64,000 nucleotides of DNA from Sphingomonas sp. S2M10 (GTDB taxonomy: Bacteria; Pseudomonadota; Alphaproteobacteria; Sphingomonadales; Sphingomonadaceae), in assembly GCF_012650175.1 (NCBI RefSeq), contig NZ_JAAILI010000043.1:143958-207957 (forward strand), written 5' to 3'. This document shows, piece by piece, positions 54,245 to 63,903 of the stretch. The notes beneath the pieces are model-generated. The model was not told where the DNA came from and ran no database searches. It saw only the letters and a program-made list of their open reading frames with translations. The stretch's first letter is position 1. Every line of letters begins with the position of its first letter. Both the position numbers and the translations under genes were made by a program.

Positions 54245-55072
54245 ATGACCCACCCGCACCGCTTCGGCCTTGGGCTGCGCAAACCGCATTATGCGGACTT
54301 TCTGGAGGCCGCGGCGCCCGTCCCGGTCGACTTCGTCGAAGTGATCTCCGAGAATTTCATGGTTCCCGGCGGCCGCCCGCGCGACATATTGCGCCGGGTG
54401 CGCGAGCGTCATCCGGTGGCGCTGCACGGCGTGTCGATGTCGATCGGCTCGGCCGATGGCGTGGACCGCGATTATTTGCGGCGCCTGCGCGCGCTGGTCG
54501 ACGCGATCGAGCCGCTGTTCGTCTCGGACCATCTCTGCTGGACACGCTTCGGCGACTTCCAGTCGCACGACCTGCTCCCCCTGCCCTATACCGAAGAAGC
54601 GCTGCGTACCGTGTGCGACAATGTGGACGCCGCGCAGACCGCGCTGGGCCGCCCGATGCTGCTCGAAAATCCGTCGAGCTACATCGCCTTCGACGGCGCC
54701 GAGATGACGGAATGGGCGTTTCTCGACGCGCTGTGCGCCCGCACCGGCTGCGAACTACTGCTCGACGTGAACAACGTGTTCGTCAGCGCGACCAACCACG
54801 GCTTCGACGCGCATGCCTATCTCGCCGGCATCCCCGCCGCGCATGTGCGGCAGATCCACCTCGCGGGGCACCGCCGCGGCGAAGCGTTGCTGATCGATAC
54901 GCATGATCGGCCTGTACCGGGCCCCGTCTGGGCGCTCTATGCCGACGCAATCGAACGTATCGGGCCGGTCGCGACGATGATCGAGCGCGATGACGCAATT
55001 CCCCCTCTCGCTGAACTGCTGGAGGAGCTGGATCATGCCCGCGCGATCGCCGCGCTGGACCTGGCGGCGTGA
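54245..55072 (+). CDS. bufB: BufB, DUF692 multinuclear iron oxidase-like
   Basis: 275 residues, TIM-barrel DUF692 (MbnB-like) family. Candidate metal ligands are in VISENFMV, ALHGVSMSIGS, SDHLCW, LLENPSSY, LLDVNNVFVSATNHG, QIHLAGH, IDTHDRP and MIERDD, all family motifs present. With BufC it is expected to oxidise cysteines of the bufferin into copper-binding groups in the cytoplasm before export. Strong AAGGAG site; ends overlapping bufC by GTGA. Confidence 0.93.
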   Translation: MTHPHRFGLGLRKPHYADFLEAAAPVPVDFVEVISENFMVPGGRPRDILRRVRERHPVALHGVSMSIGSADGVDRDYLRRLRALVDAIEPLFVSDHLCWTRFGDFQSHDLLPLPYTEEALRTVCDNVDAAQTALGRPMLLENPSSYIAFDGAEMTEWAFLDALCARTGCELLLDVNNVFVSATNHGFDAHAYLAGIPAAHVRQIHLAGHRRGEALLIDTHDRPVPGPVWALYADAIERIGPVATMIERDDAIPPLAELLEELDHARAIAALDLAA

Positions 55073-55809
55073 AGCTATCGACCCTGCAGGAAGCATTCCG
55101 GCATTGGCTTCATGCAGAGCGCGCCGATGCCGCGGCGCAGCTGGGCGGCGGACCCGGCCTGAACGTCTATCTCAACAATTATCGCAGCCAGCTGATCGCT
55201 GCCCTGGAAAACAGCTTCCCCCAGCTGCAACGCTGGCTGGGCGACACCGCGTTCCTTGCCGCTGCCGCACGACATGTCGAAGCGTCCCCGCCGCGCAGCT
55301 GGACGCTCGACGCCTATGGCGAGGATTTCCCGGAGACCATTGCAGCGCTATATCCCGACGATCCCGAGTGCGCCGAGCTGGCACGCCTCGAATGGGCGCT
55401 GGCGACAACCTTTACCATGCCGGACGTCGTCGCATTTTCCGCAGAAGCGCTCGGCACCATAGATTGGGAGAGCGCGCGGATTGCCTTTGTTCCGACCTTG
55501 GCGCTGCTACCCGTTACCACCGATGTCGCCGCCTTATGGCGGTCGCTTGCTACGGGGATCACTCCATCTGCTGTGCAGCGCTCGTCGGGAACGGGCGCCG
55601 TGCTGCTCTGGCGCAGCGGGTTCAACCCCAGCTTCCGGGCGATCGAGCAAGCTGAGGCCGAGGCGATCGCTCAGTTGGACGCGGGTACCCCATTCGGCGT
55701 GCTCTGCGCCAGGCTGGCGGATGAAGATGGCGAAGCGGCGGCCACCGCCACCGTCGGCGCCTGGCTGGGCGATTGGCTTCGAGACGGGCTCATCACCGCG
55801 ATCCGCTGA
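55069..55809 (+). CDS. bufC: BufC/HvfC-type partner (DUF2063)
   Basis: 246 residues from a GTG overlapping the bufB stop. The N-terminal DUF2063 domain (about 3-95) is clear: TLQEAFRHWLHAE, LNVYLNNYRSQLIAALENSFPQLQRWLGDTAF, PPRSWTLDAYGEDFPETI. The rest is helical with ELARLEWALATTF. It plays the MbnC-like recognition role for the DUF692 enzyme, presenting the precursor peptide. Last gene of the operon. Confidence 0.88.
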   Translation: MKLSTLQEAFRHWLHAERADAAAQLGGGPGLNVYLNNYRSQLIAALENSFPQLQRWLGDTAFLAAAARHVEASPPRSWTLDAYGEDFPETIAALYPDDPECAELARLEWALATTFTMPDVVAFSAEALGTIDWESARIAFVPTLALLPVTTDVAALWRSLATGITPSAVQRSSGTGAVLLWRSGFNPSFRAIEQAEAEAIAQLDAGTPFGVLCARLADEDGEAAATATVGAWLGDWLRDGLITAIR

Positions 55810-55957
55810 TCGTGGTCAACGACCGGCGCGGCATCCTCGCTCGAGCGCGCGCAAGGGCCACGCTCTGAGTAACCGTCCGACCAAGGCCGTCCGGGGAAAA
55901 TCGGCTGTCCGCTCTCGCCCATTTGCAGACATTCGGCAATTGCCGCACATACCTGTC

Positions 55958-56190
55958 ATGAGAGACTACGCCGAAGTTGATCCCGTCATCGACGCTTGGG
56001 CGCAAGTGACGGTTGAAAAGCTCTTCGCTGAGTGGGCAGGTCGGCCGGATAGGTTCGCTTACCTGCCGGGCTTACGCCCGTTCAGTGCTTTCAGATCGCG
56101 ATCGAACCGCCTCTTGCCGGTCGTATAACCGTTTTTGCTCGGTCAGTAGATACTGACGACGGAAGCGAGTTCAAACAACGCTGGGCTTAG
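55958..56190 (+). pseudogene. Small hypothetical gene broken by a one-base frameshift
   Basis: Codons from ATG 55958 read MRDYAEVDPVIDAWAQVTVEKL..., with AGRPDRFAYLPG up to about 56080. From about 56086 the protein continues in another frame as CFQIAIEPPLAGRITVFARSV, then DTDDGSEFKQRWA and TAG at 56190. Restoring one base at 56083/56084 gives PFECFQI, the ending expected for this kind of short sphingomonad protein. It would be about 77 residues, soluble, function unknown. Either a true loss or a base-calling error. Confidence 0.75.
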
Positions 56191-56560
56191 CTACTGAATA
56201 AATGCAAAAACGTGCAATTTACTGCAAAACCGTAGATGGAAATCAGGGGATTTTCACGGATTGTTCCAATTTCCTTGGGCATTCGCATCCGCAGTCGACG
56301 GAACGCTGGCGAGTGCCTGATGCGCTTCCCAAGCTCAGCCTTTCCACCTTCCTTCGGCGCACTTGCCGGCCATCATCAATGGGCGCATCGCTCCCCGCCG
56401 CTGGCATCGCTCCCGGCAGCTGGCGGCCCAAGTTTAGCCGTTCGTGTCAGCGGCTTGGAATGACCGTTCGGGCCAAAAACGGCCCTAGCACGCTTCAATC
56501 GCTCCATCGGCCGCCGCGTCGTTAAGCCGGCGCACAGGATCACGCCATCCTTGGCAAGCG
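56191..56560. other. Non-coding stretch, 370 bases
   Basis: Contains frames of up to 107 codons, but they have no recognisable motifs, lack good ribosome sites and contain base composition unlike coding neighbours. I see no RNA gene or strong hairpin. Confidence 0.4.
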
Positions 56561-58228
56561 CTACTCACGGTTTTGCGGCGTCACGATTAGTAGCGAGATG
56601 CCTTGCCGCGGCAGACGAAAGCGGAGCGTCGAGCCCGACACCGGCGTGGGCGCTGGGTCCATCCTCGCCAGCGCCGCGGCCTTGAGCAGCGTCGCGCGCT
56701 GGGCGTCGCTGGGCGCGATCGGCGATCCCATCGCGCGCCAGGCCGCGAAGGCATTCGAATGTGCTTCGTCGATGCGATAGTGCACCAGCCGGGCCCCCTT
56801 GGCGAGTGCCTGGGGCAGGCCGCGAAGCTGCAGCGTCACCGCCGCATCGGGACCGGGCACGTCGTCGTCATGATAATGCCAGACGAGGATCGACAGCGTG
56901 TCGCCATCGATGCTGGCCATGCTGCCGATATCGGGATCGCCGCGCACACCGTCCTGCAGCACCGTGTCGAGCGGTGCCTGATGGTCCGAGGCAGTGTGGA
57001 CATAGTGACCGCGCATCTTCGCCAGCAGCTTGAACAGGTTCATCACCGGCAGGTCGATGCCGGCCGAGGTGAGCTGGCGGAACCCGGCGAAGGGCGGCTG
57101 GTCCTCGAACTCGAACGCCCAGGACAGGATGCCCTCCAGCGTCAGCCCCCGCCGGGCGGCAAGCGCCTGGAGACGGGGGAGCGCGGCGGCGGTGTAGCTC
57201 GAATACATGGTGCCGTTGCGATAGGCGTTGGCGGGGCCCTGGCAGGCGGCGCAGCCTTCGGGATCGGATTCGCCGATGACGATCGGCTTGGTCCGCCCCA
57301 CCGGATCGGCAGCGATCGCGGCGAATTCGTGATCGGCGGCGCGCAGGTGCGTGTTGAGCCCCATCCGCACATGGCCGCCCTGCCCGTCCGCGACGACGAC
57401 CGGCTGGCCCTTGGCGTGGAAGGACAGGAAGTCGGTGGGCGTGCCGGCCGCCTTCACATGGGCGAGGAACGCGGCGAGAAAGTCGTCGCCGGCCCCGGCG
57501 CTGTCCGGACCGCCCACCCGCGCTTCGGGCAGCGCCCGTCGCACGCCGCGGATCGCGTGATCGTGCAGGCGGAAAAATTCCTCGCGGGTGCCGCCCCAAT
57601 AATATTGCGGCAGATTGGCTTCGTTCCAGGTCTGGAAATACCAGCTGGCCACCTCGGCGCGGCCATAGCGGGTGACGCAGTGGCGGACCCATTGGAAGAC
57701 CAGTTCCTCCCACTTCGCATAATCGCGCGGCGGATAGGCCCAGCCGGTGCGCAGCGTGCCGCTGCCGGGGCGCCAGTCGTGCTGGTATGGCTGCGGCTTG
57801 GTCGACATCGCCTCGGGCATGAAGCCGAGCTCGACATAGGGCTTCACCCCGCGCGCCCGATAGGTGTCGAAGATGCGATCGACGATCGTCCAGTCGTAGA
57901 TCGGGCGGCCTTGCGCATCCTCGCGATAGATGCCGGTCGAGCCCCATTTGAGCGCCGGGGTGCCGTCGCCCGAGGTGAACAGATTGTGGGTGCGGAAATA
58001 GACGCGATCGGGCAGCAGCGCGCCGAGCGTGGCGAGCGTCGTCCGGCCATCCTTCATCGTCGCGTAATTGGGCTCGTCGGCACCGAAGAACCGCCAGACC
58101 GGCCGGACGGGCCCCTCGTCCCGCGCCGCGTCGACCGCAATCGCCACGGGGATCGGATCGGGATCGGCGGCGGCGAGGCCCGGCAGAAGGGTCGATGCAG
58201 CGGCGAGTGCAAGAAACAGCGACTTCAC
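56561..58228 (-). CDS. GH39-type beta-xylosidase-like glycosidase, secreted
   Basis: 555 residues from a GTG at 58228 that overlaps the upstream stop. Signal peptide ([20 protein letters not shown]). The TIM-barrel has the clan GH-A signature [13 protein letters not shown] (acid/base Glu after Asn) near residue 200 and the nucleophile candidate Glu in [10 protein letters not shown] near residue 320, consistent with GH39 beta-xylosidases. A C-terminal beta-sandwich (about 430-550) follows. A periplasmic or surface glycosidase acting on xylose-type or related oligosaccharides is likely. Confidence 0.85.
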   Translation of the reverse strand: MKSLFLALAAASTLLPGLAAADPDPIPVAIAVDAARDEGPVRPVWRFFGADEPNYATMKDGRTTLATLGALLPDRVYFRTHNLFTSGDGTPALKWGSTGIYREDAQGRPIYDWTIVDRIFDTYRARGVKPYVELGFMPEAMSTKPQPYQHDWRPGSGTLRTGWAYPPRDYAKWEELVFQWVRHCVTRYGRAEVASWYFQTWNEANLPQYYWGGTREEFFRLHDHAIRGVRRALPEARVGGPDSAGAGDDFLAAFLAHVKAAGTPTDFLSFHAKGQPVVVADGQGGHVRMGLNTHLRAADHEFAAIAADPVGRTKPIVIGESDPEGCAACQGPANAYRNGTMYSSYTAAALPRLQALAARRGLTLEGILSWAFEFEDQPPFAGFRQLTSAGIDLPVMNLFKLLAKMRGHYVHTASDHQAPLDTVLQDGVRGDPDIGSMASIDGDTLSILVWHYHDDDVPGPDAAVTLQLRGLPQALAKGARLVHYRIDEAHSNAFAAWRAMGSPIAPSDAQRATLLKAAALARMDPAPTPVSGSTLRFRLPRQGISLLIVTPQNRE

Positions 58229-59508
58229 TTGGCGTTCTCCAGCGGCACGATCTTGCCGCCCTTCATCACGAAGCGCACGGCGCGCACCGCCTGGATGTCG
58301 CGGGTGGGATCGCCGGCGACCGCAACGAGATCCGCGAACAGGCCAGGCTTCACGCTGCCCAGCCGCGCGGCGTCCCCCAACCAGCGCGCGTTGCCCGAGG
58401 TCGCGGCCAGCAGCACGTCCGCCGGCCGCATGCCCGCGGCAGCGAGCAGCACCATCTCCCGGGCATTGTCGCCATGCGCATAGACGCCGACATCGCCCCC
58501 CATGCAGATCGGCACCCCGGCGCGGAGCGCGAGCCGGAAGCTCTCGCGATTGGCGCGGACGGCGGCGGGTGCGGGCTCCGCCCCGTTCCAGCCGCGATAG
58601 CGCGATGTCGCATCGGAGGCGGCGAGCGTGGGGCAAAGCGCGATCTTTTTCGCGGCCATCGCGGCAAAGAGTGCGGGCGTGCCGCCATAGCCATGCTCGA
58701 TCGTATCGACCCCCGCCTCGATCGCGCGGCGCATGCCCTCTGCCGTAGCGGCGTGGACCGCGACCGGGCGCCCGGCGTCATGCGCGGCGGCGACGGCGGC
58801 CTTGATTTCCTCGAGGCGCAGCGTGGGGCGGCTCTCCTCGCCGGGACGCCAGCGATAATCGGCATAGAGCTTGATCCAGTCCGCGCCCGCCGCGATCTGG
58901 CGGCGCATCGCGGCGACCATCTGCTCGGGGCCGGAGACTTCCTCGGCACCCTGCGGCACCTCCACGCCAGGCTCGAAGCCCTTCGGGCCATAGGCGCCGA
59001 GCGCGACGATCGCCCGCGTCGCCACCTGCAGCCGCGGCCCTTCGACGATCCCCTGATCGATCGCCGCCTTCAGCCCGACATCGGCATAGCCGGCACCCTC
59101 GGTGCCGAGATCGCGCAGGCTGGTGAAGCCCGCGCGGAGCGTCGCGCGCGCCTGCGCCACTGCGCGTGCGGTGCGCAGCGCCAGCGGCTCGTGCAGCACC
59201 TGATCGTCCCAGCTCGCTTCGTTATAGGGGTGGAGGAAGAGATGGGCATGGCCCTCGATCATGCCGGGCATCAGCGTGTCGCCGTCCAGCGCGATCACTG
59301 CCGCGTCGGGCGGGGCGGCGAGATCGGGGCCGACCGCAACGATGCGCTCGCCCCGCACCAGCACCTGCCAGCCGGGATGCGCCTGGCCGTCGACCGCGTC
59401 GAACACCGCCATTGGCTTGAGCAGGATGGCCGGCACCTCGGCCTGTTGCGCGCCCGCCGCGCCGCCCAGCGCCAAGGCTGCAAGAACCGCGAACCAGTGC
59501 TTGGCCAT
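58225..59508 (-). CDS. Metal-dependent amidohydrolase (imidazolonepropionase/prolidase-like), secreted
   Basis: 427 residues from ATG 59508 behind GGGGGGAG. Signal peptide ([19 protein letters not shown]). The amidohydrolase motifs appear in order: EGHAHLFLH (first two His), WIKLYADY (bridging Lys), [18 protein letters not shown] and [10 protein letters not shown] (Asp). Members of this exported group are Xaa-Pro or other dipeptidases and lactonases. It is coupled to the GH39 gene (GTGA) and divergent by 27 bases from an acylase gene. Confidence 0.88.
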   Translation of the reverse strand: MAKHWFAVLAALALGGAAGAQQAEVPAILLKPMAVFDAVDGQAHPGWQVLVRGERIVAVGPDLAAPPDAAVIALDGDTLMPGMIEGHAHLFLHPYNEASWDDQVLHEPLALRTARAVAQARATLRAGFTSLRDLGTEGAGYADVGLKAAIDQGIVEGPRLQVATRAIVALGAYGPKGFEPGVEVPQGAEEVSGPEQMVAAMRRQIAAGADWIKLYADYRWRPGEESRPTLRLEEIKAAVAAAHDAGRPVAVHAATAEGMRRAIEAGVDTIEHGYGGTPALFAAMAAKKIALCPTLAASDATSRYRGWNGAEPAPAAVRANRESFRLALRAGVPICMGGDVGVYAHGDNAREMVLLAAAGMRPADVLLAATSGNARWLGDAARLGSVKPGLFADLVAVAGDPTRDIQAVRAVRFVMKGGKIVPLENAK

Positions 59509-59535
59509 CCGCTCCCCCCATTCTAGTCTGCCGCC

Positions 59536-60483
59536 ATGGATACGCTGATCCGGCGCGCACGCAATCCGTTGCTTCTGTTGGCTTTGCTCGGCACCACCGC
59601 CGCTGCGCCCGATCCCGAGCGGGCGCGCTGGCAGGCGCAGGCCGAGCGGGTGACGATCACTCGCGACGACTGGGGCATCCCCCACATTCGCGGGCGGAGC
59701 GACGCCGACGCGGTGTTCGGCATGATCTATGCGCAGGCCGAGGATGATTTCGCACGGATCGAGGCCAACTATCTCACCGCGCTGGGTCGCACCGCCGAGG
59801 CCGATGGCGAGGACGCCCTGTGGGGCGATCTGCGCCAGCGGCTGTTCGTGGATCCGGCAGCGCTGCGGCAGGACTACGCCCGCAGCCCCGCCTGGCTGCG
59901 CGCGCTGATGCAGGCCTGGGCCGACGGCCTCAACTATTATCTCGCCACCCATCCGCAGGTGAAGCCGAAGGTACTGACGCGGTTCGAGCCCTGGATGGCG
60001 CTGAGCTTCACCGAAGGCAGCATCGGCGGCGACATCGAGCGGATCTCGCTGAGCGACCTCAAGAGCTTCTACGGCAGCCCGACGCCGCCAACGCCCGAGG
60101 AACGCGGCATCGTACCGCGCGAGCCCTCGGGCTCGAACGGCATCGCGATCGCGCCCAAGCTGACGGCGGACGGGCGCGCGCTGCTGCTGATCAACCCGCA
60201 TACCAGCTTCTATTTCCGCTCCGAAGCGCAAGTGACCAGCGACGCCGGGCTGAACGCCTATGGGGCGAGCACCTGGGGGCAGTTCTTCGTCTACCAGAGC
60301 TTCAATGCCCAGGCGGGCTGGATGCACACTTCCGCGACGGTCGACAATGTCGATGCCTTTGCCGAGCGCATCCTGCGCAAGGGGAATGGCTGGGCCTATC
60401 GCTATGGCGACGAAACCCGGGCGGTGCAGGCGCGGGTGGTGACGCTGCGCTATCGCAAGCCCGACGGATCGGAGAAGCCGTGA
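59536..60483 (+). pseudogene. Penicillin-acylase-family gene, truncated by IS DNA
   Basis: The frame encodes 315 residues of an Ntn-hydrolase of the penicillin acylase/acyl-homoserine-lactone acylase type. A leader ([16 protein letters not shown]) is followed by the alpha-chain features [13 protein letters not shown] and [12 protein letters not shown]. The autocleavage site is GSNGIAIAP, where Ser200 would become the N-terminal nucleophile, and [11 protein letters not shown] follows. The family is normally ~700-850 residues, so most of the beta chain is missing. From about base 60472 the sequence is IS407-type DNA, and the last codons (EKP, stop) come from the IS. No remainder of the gene is found to the right within the window. 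Not functional. Confidence 0.85.
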
Positions 60484-60797
60484 TCGGCCATCAGCTTCTC
60501 CACCGCAGCGTAGCACTCCATAGGCCGCGTCAGTTTTTTCCCAACAGATCCTTCAGCGCCGACACGTCGAGCATCGACTCCGCCAGCAGCTTCTTCAGCC
60601 GCCGGTTCTCGTCTTCCAGCGCCCGCAACCGCGCGGCGTCGGAAACCGTCAGGCCACCATATTTCGACTTCCAGGTGAAAAGGTCGCATCGCTGATCCCG
60701 TGCTTCCGGCACAGGTCGGCGGTCTTCACGCCAGCCTCATGCTCCCGCAGCACACCAATGATCTGATCCTCGCTAAATCGGCTTCGCCGCATCACTC
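60472..60797 (-). mobile_element. IS3-family (IS407 group) 5' fragment
   Basis: Holds a damaged orfA and the first ~20 codons of orfB (reading [21 protein letters not shown]). The left edge is a truncation inside orfB joined to the acylase gene; the right edge is cut by the complete IS3-group element. The matching 3' half of the same element type lies at 63224-63877. Confidence 0.8.
60530..60792 (-). pseudogene. IS407-group orfA, frameshifted
   Basis: Begins RRSRFSEDQIIGVLREHEAG and KTADLCRKHGISDAT; then a missing base shifts the frame, which resumes as TWKSKYGGLTVSDAARLRALEDENRRLKKLLAESMLDV and ends LLGKN. An A-run just before the stop is the usual -1 frameshift site leading into orfB. Confidence 0.85.
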
Positions 60798-60836
60798 TGA
60801 ACCGCACCGGGTCTGCCGGAGGCATTGGGTTGTGAG

Positions 60837-61742
60837 TCATGCTGCCATATCGATGTTGTCCGCGGCAGCATAATATCGTTCTTCGGCTTCGGCGGGCGGG
60901 ATGTTGCCGATGGGGTCGAGCAGCCGACGATGATTGAACCAGTCCACCCATTCGAGCGTGGCGTACTCGACGGCTTCGAAGGTACGCCACGGCCCGCGCC
61001 TGTGGATCACCTCGGCCTTGTAAAGGCCGTTGATGGTCTCGGCCAAAGCGTTGTCGTAGCTGTCGCCGATGCTGCCGACCGACGGCTCGATCCTGGCTTC
61101 GGCGAGGCGCTCGGTGTACTTGATGGACAGATATTGCGACCCGCGGTCGCTATGATGGATGAGGCCGCCCCGATGCGCCGGCCGTCGATCATGAAGCGCC
61201 TGTTCCAAAGCGTCGAGGACGAAGCCGGCATGCGCCGTCCTGCTGGCGCGCCAGCCGACGATCCGCCTGGCGTAGGTATCGATGACGAAGGCGACGTAGA
61301 CGAACCCGGCCCAGGTCGGGACATAGGTGAAGTCCGACACCCACAGCATGTTCGGTGCCGGCGCATAGAATCTCCGATTGACGTGATCGAGCGGACACGG
61401 CGCCGCTTTGTCGCTGATGGTGGTGCGCACCGGCTTGCCCCGGATCACGCCCGCCAAGCCCATCTCGCGCATCAGCCGAGCGACGGTACAGCGGGCAACC
61501 GGAAAGCCTTCCCGCAGCATCTGACGCCAGACCTTGCGGACGTCGTAGACCGCGAAGTTCTCGGCGAATACGCGTGCAATCTCTGGCTTCAGGACGACAT
61601 CCTGCTGCGCTCGCGTCGACAGGCGTGTCGGATCCTGCCGCTGCGCGAAACGCTCGAAATACGTCGATGGGGCGATCGGCAGAACGCGGCAGATCGGCTC
61701 GACCCCATAGGCATCGCGGTGATCGTCGATGAAGGCGATCAT
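60837..61742 (-). CDS. IS3-group transposase OrfB
   Basis: 301 residues from the ATG at 61742, which overlaps the orfA stop (ATGA); in vivo it is probably made as an OrfAB fusion by -1 frameshift. Integrase core rve with DDE: Asp in [10 protein letters not shown], Asp in HHSDRGSQY, Glu in [16 protein letters not shown]_21 region ([18 protein letters not shown]) at the start. Ends [24 protein letters not shown]. Intact. Confidence 0.92.
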   Translation of the reverse strand: MIAFIDDHRDAYGVEPICRVLPIAPSTYFERFAQRQDPTRLSTRAQQDVVLKPEIARVFAENFAVYDVRKVWRQMLREGFPVARCTVARLMREMGLAGVIRGKPVRTTISDKAAPCPLDHVNRRFYAPAPNMLWVSDFTYVPTWAGFVYVAFVIDTYARRIVGWRASRTAHAGFVLDALEQALHDRRPAHRGGLIHHSDRGSQYLSIKYTERLAEARIEPSVGSIGDSYDNALAETINGLYKAEVIHRRGPWRTFEAVEYATLEWVDWFNHRRLLDPIGNIPPAEAEERYYAAADNIDMAA

Positions 61743-62065
61743 CGCCGGAACGGGCGGTCGAGCTCCGCCTGGGCAAAATACGCAGATGCCTTGCGCAGGA
61801 TTTCGTTGGCCTGGCGCAACTCGCGAACCTGGCGCTCCAGCGCCTTCATCTTGTCGGAAACCTCGGTCGGCACGCCGGCACGTTTGCCGCTGTCGACCTC
61901 CGCCTTCTTCACCCACTCATGCAGGGTCTGCGGAACGCAGCCAATCTTCTCGGCGATCGATACCACCGCTGCCCAGCGAGAAGGGTAATCGCGCTCGTGC
62001 TCGATCACCATCCGCACCGCCCGCTCGCGGACCTCGGGTCCAAACTTGTTCGTCGTCTTGCTCAT
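61739..62065 (-). CDS. IS3-group transposase OrfA
   Basis: 108 residues with a helix-turn-helix ([42 protein letters not shown]) and a leucine-zipper-like coiled coil ([32 protein letters not shown]). Typical size for the group; precedes and overlaps orfB. Confidence 0.92.
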   Translation of the reverse strand: MSKTTNKFGPEVRERAVRMVIEHERDYPSRWAAVVSIAEKIGCVPQTLHEWVKKAEVDSGKRAGVPTEVSDKMKALERQVRELRQANEILRKASAYFAQAELDRPFRR

Positions 62066-62118
62066 ACAGGCTCCACCTTTTCAGGAGTTGGAGCCTCCGG
62101 CAAACCCGGTGCGGTTCA

Positions 62119-62407
62119 GTTCGCCCTGGGGTCTTTGGGGCTATTTCAAGCTGAAGAGCTATATCCAGAGGAATGGAGCACCTTCTGCGAGTACCATGAC
62201 GATCAGCGCCAACTGCAAACTGCCTATAGACTCAAGCTCGAACAGCGGCGCGCGGAGTCGATCTACGCAGCGACCGGTCGTACGCCGACTACCCATGGCA
62301 AGTGGGACGTCCACCTGGATTTGTCGAACGCGCTGATGGGCCATGACGTCGACGGGGGTATCTGCCCCTGGCGTTGGATCTACGTGCGCTTGGTTCTGGA
62401 TTCGTAG
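62119..62407 (+). pseudogene. 3' part of an unknown gene cut by the IS
   Basis: The frame is open from inside the IS edge and reads a protein-like stretch: [64 protein letters not shown], ending RLVLDS at a TAG. Its 5' end would lie where the IS now sits. GC content is lower than in the flanks. No family recognised. Confidence 0.45.
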
Positions 62408-62532
62408 AACCCGACGGACTTAACGTAGGCCGTGAGAAAATACTCGCGGTTCTTAGGGAGGCTCTCACTGAATTCAAGCGCTCAGGTATTCTGAGAGATG
62501 TTCCTGATTACCACGCGACGTTTTTGTTTTAA
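62385..62532 (+). pseudogene. C-terminal remnant of a paralogue of the 62571-62984 gene
   Basis: Reads LGSGFVEPDGLNVGREKIL, AVLREALTEFKRSG and ILRDVPDYHATFLF before TAA. This matches the last ~50 residues of the next gene (VPDHKATFLF at its end) at about half the positions. The N-terminal two thirds are missing, and a stop codon blocks the frame upstream. The two copies stand in tandem. Confidence 0.7.
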
Positions 62533-62570
62533 TATGAGATGTGATTTTGCCGCTCACAAAGGAAGTCAAT

Positions 62571-62984
62571 ATGGCGTTTCATAACGAATATGTTGATTCT
62601 TCTTCGGATGAAGCCAAGGAATATAACCTAGATGGAGTACGTAGAAGTTTTCACCGCCCGTTAGATACGAGATATTCCTGGACGATAGATCGAGATCGGC
62701 GAATATTTCTAATGTGGATTAAGGGTGGCCGAGAAGAATTTTATCAAAGGCAAAATTTTTGCCTCTGGTGGAAGGGGTGCATAATCTCACTGGATTTATT
62801 GCAATCGGAAAATGGGTTCTCTGATACGACATGGGATTTGGTCAGTTCATCGTTCACTATTCCTGAGGGAGTTATCGAGGGGCGGGACAAAATAGTATCA
62901 TTACTTAAAGAGGCTTTGATCGAATACAAACATGCCGGCATTGGCATGGACGTTCCCGATCATAAAGCCACATTTCTCTTCTGA
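62571..62984 (+). CDS. AT-rich hypothetical protein of the IS-bounded island
   Basis: 137 residues from ATG 62571 (AGGAAG upstream); an earlier in-frame ATG at 62541 is less likely. Codon use is AT-rich (AAT, AAA, TTT common), unlike all neighbours, so it was acquired from elsewhere. It is soluble, with tryptophan- and aromatic-rich strands (YSWTIDRDRRIFLMWIKGG, FCLWWKGCIISLD) and a helical end (GRDKIVSLLKEALIEYK). Small, acidic, duplicated genes of this kind in IS-rich islands are often immunity proteins of polymorphic toxins; that is a guess and no toxin is visible. Intact. Confidence 0.7.
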   Translation: MAFHNEYVDSSSDEAKEYNLDGVRRSFHRPLDTRYSWTIDRDRRIFLMWIKGGREEFYQRQNFCLWWKGCIISLDLLQSENGFSDTTWDLVSSSFTIPEGVIEGRDKIVSLLKEALIEYKHAGIGMDVPDHKATFLF

Positions 62985-62998
62985 GTGAAGGACTGAAC

Positions 62999-63130
62999 AT
63001 GCCCCTTTCATTCGCTCAGGCAATTCAACTCCTCCGTACGAACCCCGGCGCTTATGAACCGCATCGGGTCTGCCGGAGGCATTGGGTTGTGAGTCATGCT
63101 GCCATATCGATGTTGTCCGCGGCAGCATAA
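62999..63130 (+). pseudogene. Start of a gene interrupted by IS DNA
   Basis: The native frame MPLSFAQAIQLLRTNPGAY begins 14 bases after the preceding stop. At about 63055 it runs into the end of an IS3-group fragment, and translation then continues through IS sequence to a TAA at 63130. It was probably the next gene of the same island operon. Confidence 0.55.
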
Positions 63131-63223
63131 TATCGTTCTTCGGCTTCGGCGGGCGGGATGTTGCCGATGGGGTCGAGCAGCCGACGATGATTGAACCAGT
63201 CCACCCATTCGAGCGTGGCGTAT
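63055..63223 (-). mobile_element. IS3-group element, 169-bp left-end fragment
   Basis: Almost identical to 60798-60966: inverted repeat, untranslated end and the last ~43 codons of orfB. Truncated where the IS407-type end begins. With the complete copy it forms direct repeats flanking the AT-rich island. Confidence 0.9.
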
Positions 63224-63877
63224 GAGGGTCCCCCGGTTTCTCATCCAGCCTAGGCGTGAGTATCCGGCGTTCATTCCGCGGCGATCTTGGCCGCGGCGGC
63301 AGCATATTCGACCGGCGTCAGCCAGCCAAGCGATGTGTGAGGACGGCTCTCGTTATAGTCCCGGCGCCAGGACTCGATCTTGGCCCGGGCATCGGCCAGT
63401 GACAGGAACCAGTGGGCATTCAGGCACTCGTCGCGCAAGCGACCGTTAAACGATTCCACGAAGGCGTTGTCGGTGGGCTTGCCTGGCCGGCTGAAGTCCA
63501 GCGTGACGCCGTTCTCGTACGCCCAGCGGTCGAGTGCCTTCGAGATGAACTCCGGTCCGTTGTCCACCCCAATGGTCCGTGGGGCGCCTCGGATCGAGGA
63601 TATCCGCGCCATCGTCGCAACCACCTGCTCGCCCTTGATGCCCTGGTCCACATCGATCGCCAGCGCCTCGCGCGTGAACGCGTCGACCACCGTCAACGCC
63701 CGCAAGCGCCGCCCATCGAACAGGGCGTCGGACACGAAGTCCATCGACCACATCTCGTTCGCAGCCGATGCCGCAGGTTGCCGCACCCGGTTGGCGGCGC
63801 TGACATTGCGCCGGGGCTTCTTGAGCCGAAGGCTCAGTCCATCCTCCCGATAGAGCCGATACACACGCTTGTGTGCG
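63224..63877 (-). mobile_element. IS3-family (IS407 group) 3' fragment
   Basis: Begins (left end) with GAGGGTCCCCCGGTTTC, inserted directly into the IS3-group fragment, and carries the C-terminal two thirds of orfB. The right side is cut by IS21-like end repeats. Confidence 0.8.
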
Positions 63878-63903
63878 GATTCCGAGGTTATCCCGGCCAC
63901 CAT
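63271..63903 (-). pseudogene. IS407-group transposase OrfB, 5'-truncated
   Basis: About 203 residues of native sequence, from [28 protein letters not shown] to the end at [12 protein letters not shown]: Asp in [14 protein letters not shown], Asp in VDNGPEFIS, Glu in [16 protein letters not shown]. The first residues (MVAGITSES) are encoded by the invading IS21-like end. The missing N-terminus makes it inactive. Confidence 0.85.

Larger units (their letters stand above)
60798..62118 (-). mobile_element. Complete IS3-family (IS3 group) insertion sequence
   Basis: About 1,321 bp bounded by inverted repeats. Both ends, read inward, begin TGAACCGCACCGGGT and continue with TGCCGGAGGC (one C/T mismatch). 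It carries orfA and orfB in intact order. No direct target repeat flanks it, so at least one boundary has been rearranged after insertion. Confidence 0.88.

Noticed and set aside
56202..56525. 107-codon plus-strand frame in the gap before the GH39 gene
   Set aside because: No ribosome site, no motif, and odd composition; not supported as a gene.
60798..62118. Target-site duplication of the complete IS3-group element
   Set aside because: The bases on either side of the inverted repeats do not match in any 3-4 base register, so no duplication can be claimed.
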